The notes under the pieces are model-generated. The model was given only the letters and a program-made list of their open reading frames with translations, was not told the DNA's origin and ran no database searches. Below are positions 47,603 through 60,785 of a DNA stretch of 64,000 bases, piece by piece. Position 1 is the stretch's first letter. Each line of letters opens with the position of its first letter. Both the position numbers and the translations under genes were made by a program. The DNA comes from Paracyclopina nana (Eukaryota; Arthropoda; Copepoda; Cyclopoida; Cyclopettidae), in assembly GCA_019096065.1 (NCBI GenBank), contig JAGUCH010000001.1, forward strand, positions 3,534,001 to 3,598,000, given 5' to 3'.

Positions 47603-50453
47603 ACAGACATATCTGGTACTAACGCTATTTCAAGTTCCGTTCAACTTACCTACTTGCCTCAAGGTTAGGCAGCTCGGCAGTCGAGGCTGGTGAGCACACA
47701 GCATCGATCAGCTTTGACCTTCGAAGTTCGAAATGACCGGCGCGGCTCTAAAGTCTAAAAGACTAAAACTCTAATAGTGAACAGCTCAGTGGGTTTAAAG
47801 TTTCATATGATGGTGCAAAGGAGCTCGGGATAATAAGAAATCAAGCCAATTATCGACGTCAAGCAGAAAATGGAAACTCAGGTAGGCTCATTTCTTTCTT
47901 TAAAGAATGTTTTATATTCGAAGCAATGAATTCAGATCGAATTCGAGTTAATCTGTACAAAGTTGAATTTTTCAGAAGGCTATTTACCTCTAAAGTGGGC
48001 CTTCGTTATCGTTTGTGAATAGCAAAAAATATTGACGGAATGCCGCACACCATTTATCATCGAATTGCAGGTGTTACTACGAGTCTTCATATATGGCCAT
48101 AAATTCCTTTTCGCGAGAATTGTAGTTGCTTTACTTTTCGAAAGGCCTTACCTGGGCAATATAAGGAGAGTATAAACTGTTGCTAAAACTGTTGAACAAA
48201 ATGTTAAAATTAGTCTAGTCACACTGACAAATTATCTTCAGAGCAGCCATGACATGGGTGCAGACTCAAAAACACAAAGTGACTCTCAGTTTGTATCAGC
48301 AAGCACTATACTCTCCTTCAGTGCCGTAAATAAAGAGGGTTTCGTGAATAGCTTACTCAGCTTTTGCTGAATATAAGGTTTTGCCGAAATATCAGTACAT
48401 TGCTGCCATTAGGTGTTTGGCCGGCCTATGCTAGCAGGCAAGCTGCCAAGTACACTAGAAATTGCCAAAAACAAGCCCTTTAACTGAAACTATGTTGCTA
48501 TTTTTGACTGGTGATTGCATTTTTTCACTAATGCCTTCCTACAACTACCTTCCAAACAGTGAAAAATGCTAGAAATTATAAATAAAATCATTGCTGGTTT
48601 TCATCCCACCCTCACCAATTCCTCACCCCCCTCTCAATTGCTTCAGTGTGACATGAGTCTCAAAAAAAGTTTCAAAATGTGCCAGTTCCAAGGCTTGATT
48701 TTTTACAGAACTTGAGCTTCCCTGCATTAGTAAGGTAAGGGAAAACTTAAGATTCTTTAAAGACATTTCAAACCTGTAATTTCTCTGTTTCAATCCAATT
48801 TTGCTAGAACTATTTGCAGAAAACCAAGACAGCTAGCCTGCATTCCATGCCATGTCAGTACAAAAACTGTAGCATGAGCAACAGCATTTCTTGAAAGCAA
48901 TGTTTCAGGGGAATATCTAAATATATGGCTTTTTTATCAAAAAAGTGGCCAATTTTGAATTATATTGTCCAAAGTTACAAGTTCGTTGTGAACCCTTGAG
49001 CTATCTGATCAACTAAAAGTAAGGCTATTTTCATCATAATCCATCCCTCCGCCTATGAAGCTTTATTTAGTTGTAGTGATGGGCTGAATGAAGCAAATTG
49101 CCTTGACTTTCATGAAAATTGACCAAAAGTATACCAAATGAATCCTAAAATAATTAGAAAAGCTACAAGCTTAGTCATAGCTCTTTTCTTGGTCAGTTGA
49201 AGGAGGAAATAGGCAAAAAACATTTGTTTACTTTTCAAAAATGATGTGATGACATCATAAATGGGTGGGCCAATGGCGTAAGAATTTGCCCTACTTTCAT
49301 AATGGCTGCTGTGGTGGGATGGCAGTGTTCTAGACTCATCCTTTTAGAGACAAACTGTACAGACATTTTGGCACTTCTTGGATCAAAATATGAATTTGCC
49401 ACTAATAGTTCAGAGCTCCACTTCATGCTTATTTGGCGGTAATTTTAAAAATCAAAGCAAATGCAAAAATGCAAATATTTCCTAGACATTCAATCAGAAC
49501 TCAACTTTAGTTAAATATTTAGGTACTTATTTCACAATTACTTAATTCCTTGACAATTTTTTCTTCATCAAAGTTGATTTTGGCCTTCTGTTGTAGCATT
49601 TTATTTTTCCATCACTGACTTTTAGCTGCTCGGTTTGTTATACTCTGTTCTCATCTACTGCTCTGCTCTCCTTATATTGCCCTGGGCCTTACTACTCTGC
49701 TTATTATGTGGAAATTGAATACTTGCGCTCACACAACCTTTCACTAGGCAAAAAATTTTGTGCCATCATGAGTATCATGAAAAGAGTAATTGTGGAATTG
49801 CATTGCAGTCTTTGATAGGCTAATTTTATAGCAGAACTTGAAAGGAATTTTTCCTCCAAAAAAGGCAGGGCATATTTCAAGGGTGCTTTTGACAGTGCAT
49901 CGATCAGACCTAGCACATGAGAAATGAACCGGTTTTGAGCTATAAATAGTAGGATTATCCACATATTCTGACAGGATTACCAAAAGGGTCTCATGTAGAC
50001 CACATGAGCTGCGTAACAATTGATTTTGTGTATTGAAACATGTGAAAGTTTAGGTCAGAGCCTCCCCTGATTATGAAAATTAATGACTCCATTATCTTTG
50101 AGAGAAAAAAAGAGAAAATTTCCGTTTGTAAAAGAATTTGGTTATCGATCTATGTCCATGTCACTTTTGGGCTTCCGGACATAAACTCAGTTTAGCATAG
50201 CAACAATAATATAGTAAGATATTTCCACCTTAGCCAAAGATTGTATTTTCTGTTAAACTTAAATAGCTACATTTAGCGATCGAAATCTCCGCTATTACGT
50301 GATAGGAGTGAATCAATTTCTTCCTGAATCATGGACCACTTGACGATAAAAGCCGGTCTACTCCGGATGAAGTAGCTCTGCTATCTATATGCAAATTGAG
50401 TTCATTCTTCTACCTTCATCACTCTTGAAAAAAAGTTCCTTTGCTTGAAAGGG
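47603..50453. other. 2.85-kb region with no supported gene
   Basis: AT-rich, with only short overlapping ORFs (for example 49704-49964 and 49744-50019 minus). I see no splice-joined coding pattern, tandem repeat or clear element end. Part is the 3' side of the sulfotransferase gene. Confidence 0.45.
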
Positions 50454-51532
50454 TCAATGATGGTGGCACTTTTCAATGATGCTGATCCAAGGTGATGCTT
50501 TGGGCAAGAGATCCATTGATTTTCGGATCGGGTTTTCCCCTATAGCCTTTTTGGTATGCTTGGAGTCTGGACTGAGGCCTATAAAGTGCATGAGTGCCAG
50601 GGACTGCGAGAGCCAGTTTCGCGCGAAATCTTCGACAAAGTAGACGGAATGAATGCCAGGTCTATTGCCCTCGATTTCAGCGGCCCGTTCCGTGTCGAAC
50701 ATCATTCTTTCGCACATTCTTTGAGCATGCTTGTCCGCTCTCGCGTCTTGGTCAGGAATCTCTTGAATTAGCACAATCTGGAAGCAGCAGCAGCATTTCA
50801 ATCGCTACCATCTGCGCGATGAAACCAACCGCGAAACGCATAATTGAATCGAGTTGTAGTACCTTTAATGTCGGTTTGAATAAGTGCACCAGTTGCTCCA
50901 GCTGCGTCAATTTCAGATCTCTCAAAGCCATAATTTTTATGCCTCTTTGTTTGCACAGGCTGTTCAGGCAGCTGACTCGGTCATCAGGGCTCACATGGGA
51001 GTGAGATTTGCACAAATGGGGCATGCTGTGGTCCCTGATCAGATGGAGCTGACTTGCGTTCACGTTGCAAGACAGCGAATTCGCGACGAATTTTGCAGCT
51101 TCTCCGACCGTAGATTGAAGGGCGGATTGCGACGTTTTTGCTGCCATCGACAGCACAGCGTCAAAAGGGTTGGCGCTCATAAACCACAAATCAGCGTGAT
51201 CCCACAGCACCGCCTTTGCTATTTCAAGCCCAGCATTTGAATAGGTCAAAACAAGCACCTTATCAATTGGCATTTGGGGCTCGAAAAGTTCATGTTGGCC
51301 GTAGACTGCAAATGGAATAATAACATTTTGGTCATGCATATAATGGTAGCTTCAACATCATACCTTTTTCTCGTATCAAATCCTCGACCTTAACGAGTGT
51401 GTTGGGGTCGTCCGAGCCATTGCTCAGGCGGGGGCCAAAAAGGAACACGAGGGCTAAAAGAACGAGTAGGGCTAGTTTAAGGATTCTTTCGTCAGGGAGC
51501 CAGCGAAGGATAGCCCTTCGCCGGAAACTCAT
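50454..51532 (-). CDS. carbohydrate-sulfotransferase-like type II membrane protein, degenerate PAPS sites
   Basis: Three exons, 51364-51532, 50863-51305 and 50454-50777, give 311 aa. A short basic cytosolic tail (MSFRRRAILRWLPDER) precedes one membrane span (LALLVLLALVFLFG), the Golgi type II layout of CHST enzymes. The family skeleton is visible: VLVLTYSNAG where the 5' PAPS loop should be, a Cys-rich middle (CLNSLCKQRGIKIM), LEQLVHLFKPTLKIVLIQE at the position of NLKVIQLVRDPR, and a C-terminal FVEDFARNWLSQSL resembling LRYEDLA. The key TxRSGSS and RDPR residues are replaced, so activity is doubtful. The protein is also shorter than typical members (about 390-480 aa). Divergent from ACSBG. 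Confidence 0.75.
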
Positions 51533-53441
51533 GGCTTCAAATTAGCTTTGATGGGTTGCCGACCCCGCTTCATTTATTGTAGCATCCACTTGACTTTTCA
51601 TGCCTTGGCTCACTTTGGAAACGATCGAAAAACTCAGGTGTAGTAGAGTGGCCAGTATGGCCACTGCAAGGCCAACTTTGAAAACCTGAAAGGCTCTCCT
51701 GATGGCCATGTTTGGGAAAGGCCAAACGAGTTGCCACGATTGCGGCCAGTCAACAACAATGTGTTGCTATGGACAAAGCGTGAGTGTGTGGCGATAGTAG
51801 TATATGGCATAATTCCTTATGATAATGCATCTCCATAATGTCAGGCTCGTCCTGGCACCGCGTTCATTACAGGATAATAAACTCGTCCACCCATAAGTCT
51901 AGATGTGCCATATAAGGTGCCTATTTATTTTGACCTTTATTGTGGGATTGCGCGCATAAAAGAACCCGTACGTTTTTTTGAATGTAACCCCATCATCAGG
52001 GAACGGAGCATCTTCTTCCTTGGTAGCTAAAAGCGCGGCAAGTTACACCAGATCCAACCGAGATTAGTAATGAGCGAACATGTGTAATGCAGGCTCAAAA
52101 CAACAATGGTGGCTTGTTCTTTTTCCATTTTGCGGCTGCTGCTGGGAATCAAGAAGAAGTTGCCACTTCCCTCCAGCAAATTGCACATCGCGCACTTCAC
52201 TTCTCTCATCTCTCTTTCTATATGACCCATATATCCTTGAACTGTAGCTCTGAGTCAACAGAAGGTCGTTCCCAAGTCAAATCTACGAAGAAAGAAACGC
52301 TGCTAATCCTCTTGAGCCGTAAATCTCATTAGAAAAAAGCTGAACGCGAGCAAAAACAAGCCAAAGCAATAAAAATCCTCAACAATGTAGCAGATTGCGG
52401 ACGACCGCGCCCAAAGTTATTTAGCCGAGCAATACGCACAACAAAATAAAGTTTGCGCTTCGCTACGGAAGCAATCGTCTTCCATCATGCATATTATTTG
52501 CTTTTATTGTTTTGAAGCCAGTCCAGACTTCCGTTTTTAACCTTGGTCACTTAGGCGAAAAATGTGAACGAAGTACGGATTCGTCGAAAATCAGGAGCGT
52601 TTAACGCTTGGAATGCGGACCAAATGCCTTTAGCAAAATATGACTTGCTTTATATGTGTATTTTCAGAGGCAAAGTCCTAGGAATAATGCTTGTTTTATT
52701 GGGTTAGCGTTGATAAACGAAAATTGTCTGTGTCCTGGAATATCCATTTGAGCATCAGTATTGCAGGGCAAAATATATCTGGCGTAAGGGCGCGCGTCTC
52801 GATGCGTCGCGCTGTTACGTGCTCGCGTCATTTCGGATCACCCACGATCCACTGGTTAGTTGATGGCAGCATAGACAATGGCACGAACTGAGGCTGCCAA
52901 TTTGTTGGTGACGCTACAAGCAAATTAAATATTAAATATTTATTACATCAGTGAAAGAAAAATTGTGATATTAGAAGACCTCTTCAGATATCAGGTAAGT
53001 TGTTCAATTTAGTCCTACTAAAATTGTTGTTAGTCTATAGTACTTCCTTTTTGAATTTAGCAATTTGCATTCAAACCTGACCAACTCGTTTTGATTTAAA
53101 CCTCACATTCTGTTTTCCTGGATTTTCGGGGTAACAATGCAGATAAAGAGATTGTTACAACTGATGAAACTGAGAACAAAAGCATCCAAGGAATGCTGAA
53201 TTGGATCATTTGGTTGCAACTTATGGGCGCTTTTAGGCATCTGACATCTTTATTGTCTCCATTTAACAAATGAGCCTTACTATTAAAAAAACCTTGCAGT
53301 GCACCTTCGGAAGCTATTTGGTTTTAGCATGTAACGTCAGATTGGAGTTTTCAGGCACGACTTTTTGACAATAATGAGCGACGGTTGAATAGCATATGAG
53401 TTGACAAAACTTGGTATGATGCATCACGTTCCTTTCGCAGA
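51533..53441. other. divergent intergenic region between the sulfotransferase and ACSBG genes
   Basis: Presumed promoters. Short ORFs at 52027-52332 overlap on both strands and have no support. Confidence 0.45.
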
Positions 53442-56400
53442 ATGATAGGTAAGCCAGCGAGGAGCAACGCGACCCTGGCCCCACCTCTTGACCCTGCTAA
53501 AGAGCCAGCATGTCGCAGATCTTCAGGATTGGCCCATTTGATGTCAGCATTGCATCAAAATGCTGCAGCTGTAGTCAATTCTAAAACACAACTCAATGGA
53601 CCAGACCAGGTAAAGAGCGACCTTGACGGCCGTTTGCGACACTTTTGAGCGTTGGCATTACCCTAACACGAGTTCTGAGTGATTAATGCGTTTGTTCCAC
53701 ACCTAAAGCAAGCTGCCTTCTAAGTGTGCAAAAGATTTTTAGCCCACCAGCCAATTAGGATTTTAAAAACCACGCTTCGGAGCTCCCAGAGATGCTGTTC
53801 AAAGGGATATTAAAACTGCATAACCTACTCTAGTCAGAGTTCATGCCTTGCTAGAGCTCTCATCACTTGACAATTTTAGCAAATGCAGGAAAATCAAAGA
53901 TGAAATTAATATTACATGATTGCTATAGATCTTGCCGGCAGAAGAATACACGACCTCGGCTCGTTTTGGCTGTGTCAAATTGAGAAAGGAAGAGACGGGC
54001 CTCGGGTCAGAAGAGCCCATTTCAGTGCCCTCCCTGTTGAAGGACGCTGCTGATGCCTACCCCGATGTAAGCTGGGTTTTTTATTGCTCCACAAAAAAGT
54101 GATACCTACATAATAGAGTGATCTGCATTTAGATTGTGGCATTGAAAGTCAAGAGGAACGGAGAATGGAAATCCTGGACCTACGAGCGCTATTTGAGGGA
54201 AGTTCAACTGTCTGCCCGAGGTTTCATTCATCTGGGACTGAACAGGCACCATTCGGTGGCGATCATTGGCAGAAATTCTCCAGAATGGGTCATTTCAGAT
54301 CTAGCAGCCATTTTTGCTGGGTAAACCTAATTATTGAGGCTGTTGTTCTAACAGCATGCTTTTAATTTTCATTCATGCAGCGGAATTGCTGTGGGCCTGT
54401 TCCATGAAGTGGGCCACGAAGAGATTGCCAAGGTGGCCCTCGAGAGTAAGGCCGACATTATAGTGGTGGAAAATGAACAAGTGCTCAAAAAGGTGCTACT
54501 GATACATCATAAACTGCCTGACCTCCGAGCAATTGTACAGCTTGTGGGGGATCCGCCCCTCTCGGACAAACGACGACTTCACAAGACTCACAAGGTTAGA
54601 CCATGATATCCGTGCAACCTTGAATTACACGCGGCATCTACACCTATAGTGTAGATAAAATTGATGTCAATTCAACTTTATTTATTGTTGCTGCAGAAAC
54701 TCATCATCTCGTGGTCAGAAATGCTCGATATCGGCCGCGAATTGCCAGACTCGCGGCTGGATGAGCGGCTGCGTCGCATCGCGATCAACCACTGCTGCAC
54801 CCTAATTTACACTTCAGGGACAAATCGACCTCAAAGAGGCGTCATGTTATCCCATGACAACCTAACATGGTGCTCAAAAATGGTGAATTCGCCTCCTACT
54901 CGTAGCTAGGACATACGCTCAAAATGCTGAAATGTTGGGTTTTTTTTTCCAGGTTCTCGGAATTATTCGGGCCCCGGGGTTCAATAGATTGCCTGCCCCT
55001 GGCGAGGAGCTCATCATGTCGTACTTGCCACACTCTGAAATCGCCTCTCAAACAGTATGATGATCAATTTTTAATTGCACATTCCACGCAAGAATGCTCT
55101 TTTCAGATTGATATTTTCTACTCTATGAGCATAGTTGGAACGCTTTGCTTTCCTGGTGAAGAATGCGATACCGTGCACGACAGCTCAGCCCTCTTGGACG
55201 CCATTTTCGAAATCAGGCCTACCGTCTTCTTTGGAGCCCCCTGCGTGTACGAGCGAATCTACCACTACTTTCGTGACATGAAAAAGCACACTTCGGGCGT
55301 CTCGCGCCTCATCCTGGATTGGTCCAATGGAGCCCTGAAAACGAAGCATTTGAAGGACAACTCGTCGAGAGCGGCCCCTGTGCGAAAGCTATCTCAAGTG
55401 CGACACTCGTTGGCCAAGACTGCAGTCTGCAAAAAATACAAAGACAACTTGGGATTTTCCGCACGGACCGTGTTCCTATGCCGAGGGGCTCCTTTGGCAC
55501 CCGAGGTCCTCAAGTATTTGGCGGGATTCGATATCCTGGTGCACGAGATGTTTGGCCAGTCTGAAAACTGTGGCCTCTTGACTGCCAACATACCCAAACG
55601 ATACGTCAAGCTGGGCACCACCGGCAAATCAGTGCCTGGTGTGAAAACCAGGATAATCATGCGTGATGAAGAGGTCTTGAAAACGCCTATGCTTGAAGGA
55701 GGGTTCAGTCCAGAAATAGGAGAGGTAAGAAAACACTTAAGATGCAGTATTCTAGAATGCTTGTCATCATTCGCGTGCATAGTATTCAACATTGCATGCC
55801 ATTAATCTAAAAGCATGCAACTTTTTTCCGAATGCATTTGGGTTTTTTTAAATTCATGCCAGAGAACCCCAGTAGTATTGCTTGACATTTACTATGAATT
55901 TGGATTCAAGGTGGTGTCCGCTGCTGTCAGCCTGTGGACATTGCAATCATTTCTTGAGCAGTTGTGACGTTCATGACCAAAATAGAAAAACATTTTGGCC
56001 TCAGGGCGCCATTAGCAGTATATGATGTCAACAGAGAATCAATAATGTTTTTTTGCTGCAGATATGCGGATGGGGCCGAAATGTAGCTATGGGCTACCTG
56101 AACAAAGAGTTTGAAACAAGGGAGGTAATTACCGAAGACAATTGGCTGAAATTGGGCGACCTTGGATATCTCGATGAAAACGGCTTCCTCTCTGTGCTGG
56201 GCAAAGAAGAAAACTTTATTACGCTGAGCACCGGAGAGGTCATCTCGCCCCTGGCTGTAAGTTGTCAATTATGCTGCAAAGAGTGCTGTTGAAAAATGAT
56301 GGCTGCATAATAATCCTAGATCGAACAAAGATTGCGTCTGGAGCTGTCATGTGTAGCTCAAGCGATGGTGGTCGGCGATGGTCAAGAATATTTGGCCGTC

Positions 56401-57721
56401 TTGCTGACGTTAAGGACGAAACGAAGTGAATCAAGTGGAAAAATGACAACAGAGTTGACGGAGAATGCGAAAAGATGGTTCAGGCTGGCAAGGTAATAAC
56501 TATTATGAACAAAGGAATCATTTTCAAAACCAGCCAGCCTTATTGGTAAACTTGCAGTTTGTGCTTTGTAATGTTTGAAAAGTAATGATGGGAGAATTAT
56601 GCTAAGGTCGTCAGTGCAATAGTGCCACAAAAACTGGAGTTGACTGATGTACGTGGCCGATTCAACGTTTACCTTTTTTATTGGATCAGACAATTTAATT
56701 TCCGTGTTCCCTTAATTGGACCGATATTTTGAGGCGCAGCAATTATGGCTGTGAACGCTTTTTTTAATTACTATTTTCAGGTATGACGTGAGCACCATCG
56801 GGGAAGTCCTCGACCAGCTTGACCACGGACTCAAGCACGTGATTCAGGCGGGAATAGATCGTGCTAACCAATCTGCCAGGGTCACAGCTCAAATGATTTG
56901 TGATTGGAGGATCATGCCAAACACATTTACGTACGAGGTATGGAATGCCTCCCTCCCCAATGTAAATTGCTCACTTAACTTTTTTCCGCATATATTATTT
57001 TAGGGAGGTGAGCTGGGGCTCAGTGGAAAACTGAAGAGGACCGCAGTGCTCGAAAAATACGGTGCTTCGGTAGGCTCAATGTTTGTCCACAAGCATCAGC
57101 ATGGCTTGGACGCTGCAGCAGCCGCAACCACAATTAAATGCCACATGACAAGCCATTTGTCATTTGTAAGTACAAATGTATACCAAACCTTAGTTTCTTA
57201 TCGCCACCAACACACGTACCCCTGACAAATGGCCCCTCTAATTAGTTCCGGCTTGAGGTCAGGTCCCTTCCCGTGCCTTTTTTTAAATGGCTAAAATAAT
57301 AGTTATAATTGGTACTGCACCCCCCAGCTAGCCATTTGACCTAGCAGTGAATGTCAGGCTACCCATTATTTAGTGAATGTAGTGAGGAGTAGAGCGTCAC
57401 GACTTGGCCATAAGTAGGCCCATAATTTCAACAGAGATGCTGTTTCAGATAACCGAAGAGGATGAGCGTACCTCGTCGCGGAACTCTATGGACAAGGATT
57501 TTGCAGAGAAGCTGCAGCGACAATTGTCTGCAAAGGAGGAGACTTCTTCCATTGTCGAATCAGGAGATGGAGTTGCGGTTATCAAAATTGGCGGAGGAGA
57601 TTTGTTCAAGCAGTTCATAGAGATTGAGAACAATGTGGAAAAAAACGCAAGTGATACCACTCACAGAAAAATTTCAAGTTCGATGGAAGTTCCCAACTCT
57701 GAGGAAGTGGGCAGAAATTAA
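53442..57721 (+). CDS. ACSBG: ACSBG (bubblegum)-type long-chain acyl-CoA synthetase
   Basis: AMP-forming ligase that would activate long-chain fatty acids to acyl-CoA. Twelve exons: 53442-53609, 53929-54066, 54133-54320, 54381-54594, 54697-54882, 54953-55054, 55107-55724, 56062-56256, 56320-56492, 56781-56937, 57004-57165 and 57449-57721, all in phase, 857 aa. Family landmarks are WKSWTYERYLREV, IIGRNSPEWVISDLAAIFAGG, MLSHDN, SYLPHSEIASQ, LGDLGYLDENGFL and the C-terminal catalytic-Lys region GELGLSGKLKR. The ATP loop reads TSGTNRPQRGV in place of TSGTTGxPKGV, and FGQSE replaces YGxSE. The loop after GDLGYLDENG also departs from the usual ITxGGENVxP. A Ser/Glu-rich C-terminal extension of about 100 aa is unusual. 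The frame is open throughout, so it is a gene, but its activity may differ. Confidence 0.9.
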
Positions 57722-57748
57722 TGCTGTCAAAGTTCCATCCTATGGCCT

Positions 57749-57754
57749 AATAAA
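57749..57754 (+). terminator. polyadenylation signal AATAAA for ACSBG
   Basis: AATAAA lies 28 bp after the ACSBG stop. Confidence 0.5.
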
Positions 57755-58301
57755 AAGAAATATTTATCCTGAACAAATGCAATTTCATTTTCTGGGTAAA
57801 TGGGATGGGTTTCGAGACTTGTTTTTAAAGCTTGCGCAGAATTGAGAACGTTTTTGCTGCTGTCTAGCTTAAATTGCAAAGTACAGAGCTGACATTTTTA
57901 TAGCTTGCTAATTAGGCTATTTATAAGATATACGAACGTTTCAACAATTTTAAGAAAATTTTTTTGGCAATTGGCTAAATCCAAGGTAAATGCGTCGACA
58001 TTTGGCCTAAATAAGTTGCTATTGGATACCTACGGAGTTTCTCTTTTTTTAATGAAATGTGTAACACTCTTCTCAAAATCAACAAATCAAAAGCTAGATT
58101 TATAATCACATGGCTATATAGCGAAAAAAGGAAAGTAATTCCCTAATGATTGCTAAGCCTACAAATGCACCTTTGCAAGCCTACTTCTACTATATACTTG
58201 TAAGTAACAGTTTATGAAAAAAGAAAACTGGAGCTTTAACTAGTAATTGGCATTTAGCCAGAGAAGATGTCGCGATTTAAAGAGAGCATCGAAAAAGTTA
58301 G

Positions 58302-58565
58302 TACGACTTTCTCCAGCCAAGCAATGACCCTGCTGGAAACTGCTGTACTACAGATCGGTTTGGCCAGCAATGCTTCAGTTTATTTACAGTTGACCCAGCT
58401 TTTTCACCACGGTTCCAGCCTAAGGAACAACTAATCGGTGTTTTCGGCAGCAATTGGCCAAATGGTTTTTCTCCGCGAGAAGCTGAAGTGAGGACAAACA
58501 CGTGGCCATTTAAAAAGCAAAAAGGCAGAAGCAGCGCTCTGAGGAGAGTTCAAAAAGTGCATTTT
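58302..58565 (+). CDS. orphan coding exon candidate
   Basis: Exactly 88 open codons lie between a TTAG acceptor and a GTAAGT donor, phase 0 at both ends, and TAG immediately precedes in frame. The peptide starts YDFLQPSNDPAGNCC and ends RRVQKVHF, with a Pro/Phe-rich middle (FSPRFQPKEQLIGVFG). It has no ATG. It might be an upstream exon of the LIM gene at 60786, but its phase does not match that gene's second exon (phase 2), so a further exon would be needed. Family not recognised. Confidence 0.4.
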
Positions 58566-59650
58566 GTAAGTGAACATTTGTCTCGTCAGTTTGATTGTCA
58601 CCTTTATTTTTGAGTGGAATTACAACTGGCGAATCTTTGTACGCATGCAAAGATTAATATTGAGTTGTACTATATGTAAGCGAGGACAATTCTTATGAAA
58701 GTGCTCACAGAAAGCAGTGGAAAGCAATTAGTCATTTAGAAGGTGTGGTAACCTGAGTTGGCAATTTTCAAAATATCATTTGAAAAGAACTTCTGTTCAG
58801 GGTCATATCAATCGATAAGAAGAAGCTTTCCACTAGCATTCATTTGAATTATTTGCTTCTACCGGTTTTGAATTAGTGCCCAACTTTCACATTTCCTTTG
58901 TAGTAGTCGTGCATTCGTAGTAGTGTATTTGGATTTTTGTTTGTTTTCACTACTTTCACGGGCATTAACATTTCTCGTTTCTTTTTGAGCAGCAGCAGTA
59001 CTTGAAAAAGGCCGCCAGAAGACTTTTTGCGGAAAAGGTCATAACTGCCATAAAAATCAGTTCTCTTGGTGAACAGCAAACAACAATTTTCCCATAGATG
59101 TTCCTCGTGGACGACGTGTGAACAAGAGTGATAAAAATGCTTTCTAACTTTTCCTTAATTAATTTACTTACCTATGCAGCTACGCAAAGTAGTAACTATA
59201 GCAAGAACGTCATTTAGGCGGGGCCTACTGTTTAGGCCAACGTGTCTGCCCTTATACTATGTAGACGGACAAAAAACCTTTTTGAACACGGTCAATTAAT
59301 TCATGTCAGCCATGATGAGCTACACAAATGTTGATGCTAAATACTGGGGGCTATTTCCATAGGTAAAGGATGAGGCGTCTGCTGCTCTCAACTGAAGTCA
59401 TCCATCAATAATAGGATAGTCACTTTACTAGAGAAAGTCATTTTCACACTTCGAGTTCAGCTGGGCCTGAGCCATTTGGCGGTGTTCTGCACGTGTAATT
59501 TCATAGCTTGGCATTTCATTTCAACTTTTCTCTGTTGTGATGTTTAAGAGGATAATATGACATTTAGAGGCTTCTCGACTGCAACTATCACGCGCCATGA
59601 AATTTATGAAAGAATTGCAAACCAAAAGCATATCATGCAATCAACCATAT
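58566..59650. other. intergenic or intronic region, nothing supported
   Basis: Between the orphan exon and the MITE. No splice-bounded ORF or clear repeat was seen. Confidence 0.4.
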
Positions 59651-60106
59651 CACAGTGGTTCAAAATCCCTTCTAGACGCGCACGGAGAAAAAACTCGCGA
59701 AATCGTCGAAGTCAATTTTCATAGGGCTCTAAGCTAAAAATTGACTTTCAGAGCTCCCAATTCCGCACATTTCCGCAGCCAATTTTGATGAATAATCATT
59801 AAATGGGGTCTGATTATCATGATAGCAATAATATCTAAATGTCATTCAATGTCAAAGGAAAGTTATAGAATCCTGAAAGTAGGCAAAATTGGCTGTTCTA
59901 CTGTTTTTCCTCATGGAAACTTTTTCAAACAAATTTTCATTTTAAAGATGAATTTCAACTCTTTTCTGTCATTTTTCACTAATTTGAGCTATTTTCATGG
60001 CTAAGAAGCTCTCCCAAAAAGAATCTGAAAATTGGCGTCAAAATGAGAATTTGGCGATTTGGCGGAATTTCACATGAGCGTGAAAATGGCTTTTTGAACC
60101 ACCGTG
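59651..60106. mobile_element. 456-bp MITE with Transib-like ends
   Basis: The left end is CACAGTGGTTCAAAA and the right end is the complement of CACGGTGGTTCAAAAA. Both sides carry CATAT (59646-59650 and 60107-60111), a perfect 5-bp target duplication. A CAC-starting heptamer and a 5-bp duplication are the combination known for Transib/ProtoRAG elements; CACAGTG is also the RAG heptamer. No transposase is encoded. Confidence 0.8.
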
Positions 60107-60785
60107 CATATGATTTATCAAGGATAATTGTTCGCTTTTTATTGCAGCCAATTTCGATTATTATTAAAATAGCCTAGGTAGGTACTATCTGAACTGAGAT
60201 TCAGATGAGCTGCAGATTTTTCCTATGCAATTGGAGCATGTTCTGCAAGCTTCTCAACTCTCGCTATGATTGAATGTTAATCATGTGGCCTTGATCAGGC
60301 AGCAAATGTTTGCTACTGCCTCGATCAAAACGTTCTTCTTCTGCACTCAGCCCTCAAGCAGCGCTGGGTAAATTTAGCAGCAACTTGTTTATGCTACACG
60401 GTATGATTTTAACGACGAAAGTTTGCTGCTAGAATCGAATCCAAGACGGGAGGACGGAGGGATAGGGAACTGTGGAGGCTGAAGGGAAAAACTTCCTCCG
60501 ATCCCAAAAAATAATCCTTACCTATCACTTCGACAGTGACTGAAAGGAGATGCTCCATTTTTCATTGAGAGGAGGAAGGCTCACATTTAAAAAGGGGGCG
60601 CGGTCTTTTGTAAAGTCATGTGTGTAAGGTAAAGTAGTAGCTCATCAGGGGATTTGGAAAAGCAGGCTTGCAGGCATCGCGGTATTCCATCCGATCTGAG
60701 CTTTCTAATTCATCTGCAGTCGCTCATTGACAACTCGATGCTCCTATTATCAAGCTATTCATAATTTTACTGAGCAACTTGCAAA
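60107..60785. other. upstream region of the LIM gene
   Basis: Presumed promoter and 5' UTR of the FHL/limpet isoform starting at 60786; no coding sequence was seen. Confidence 0.4.
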
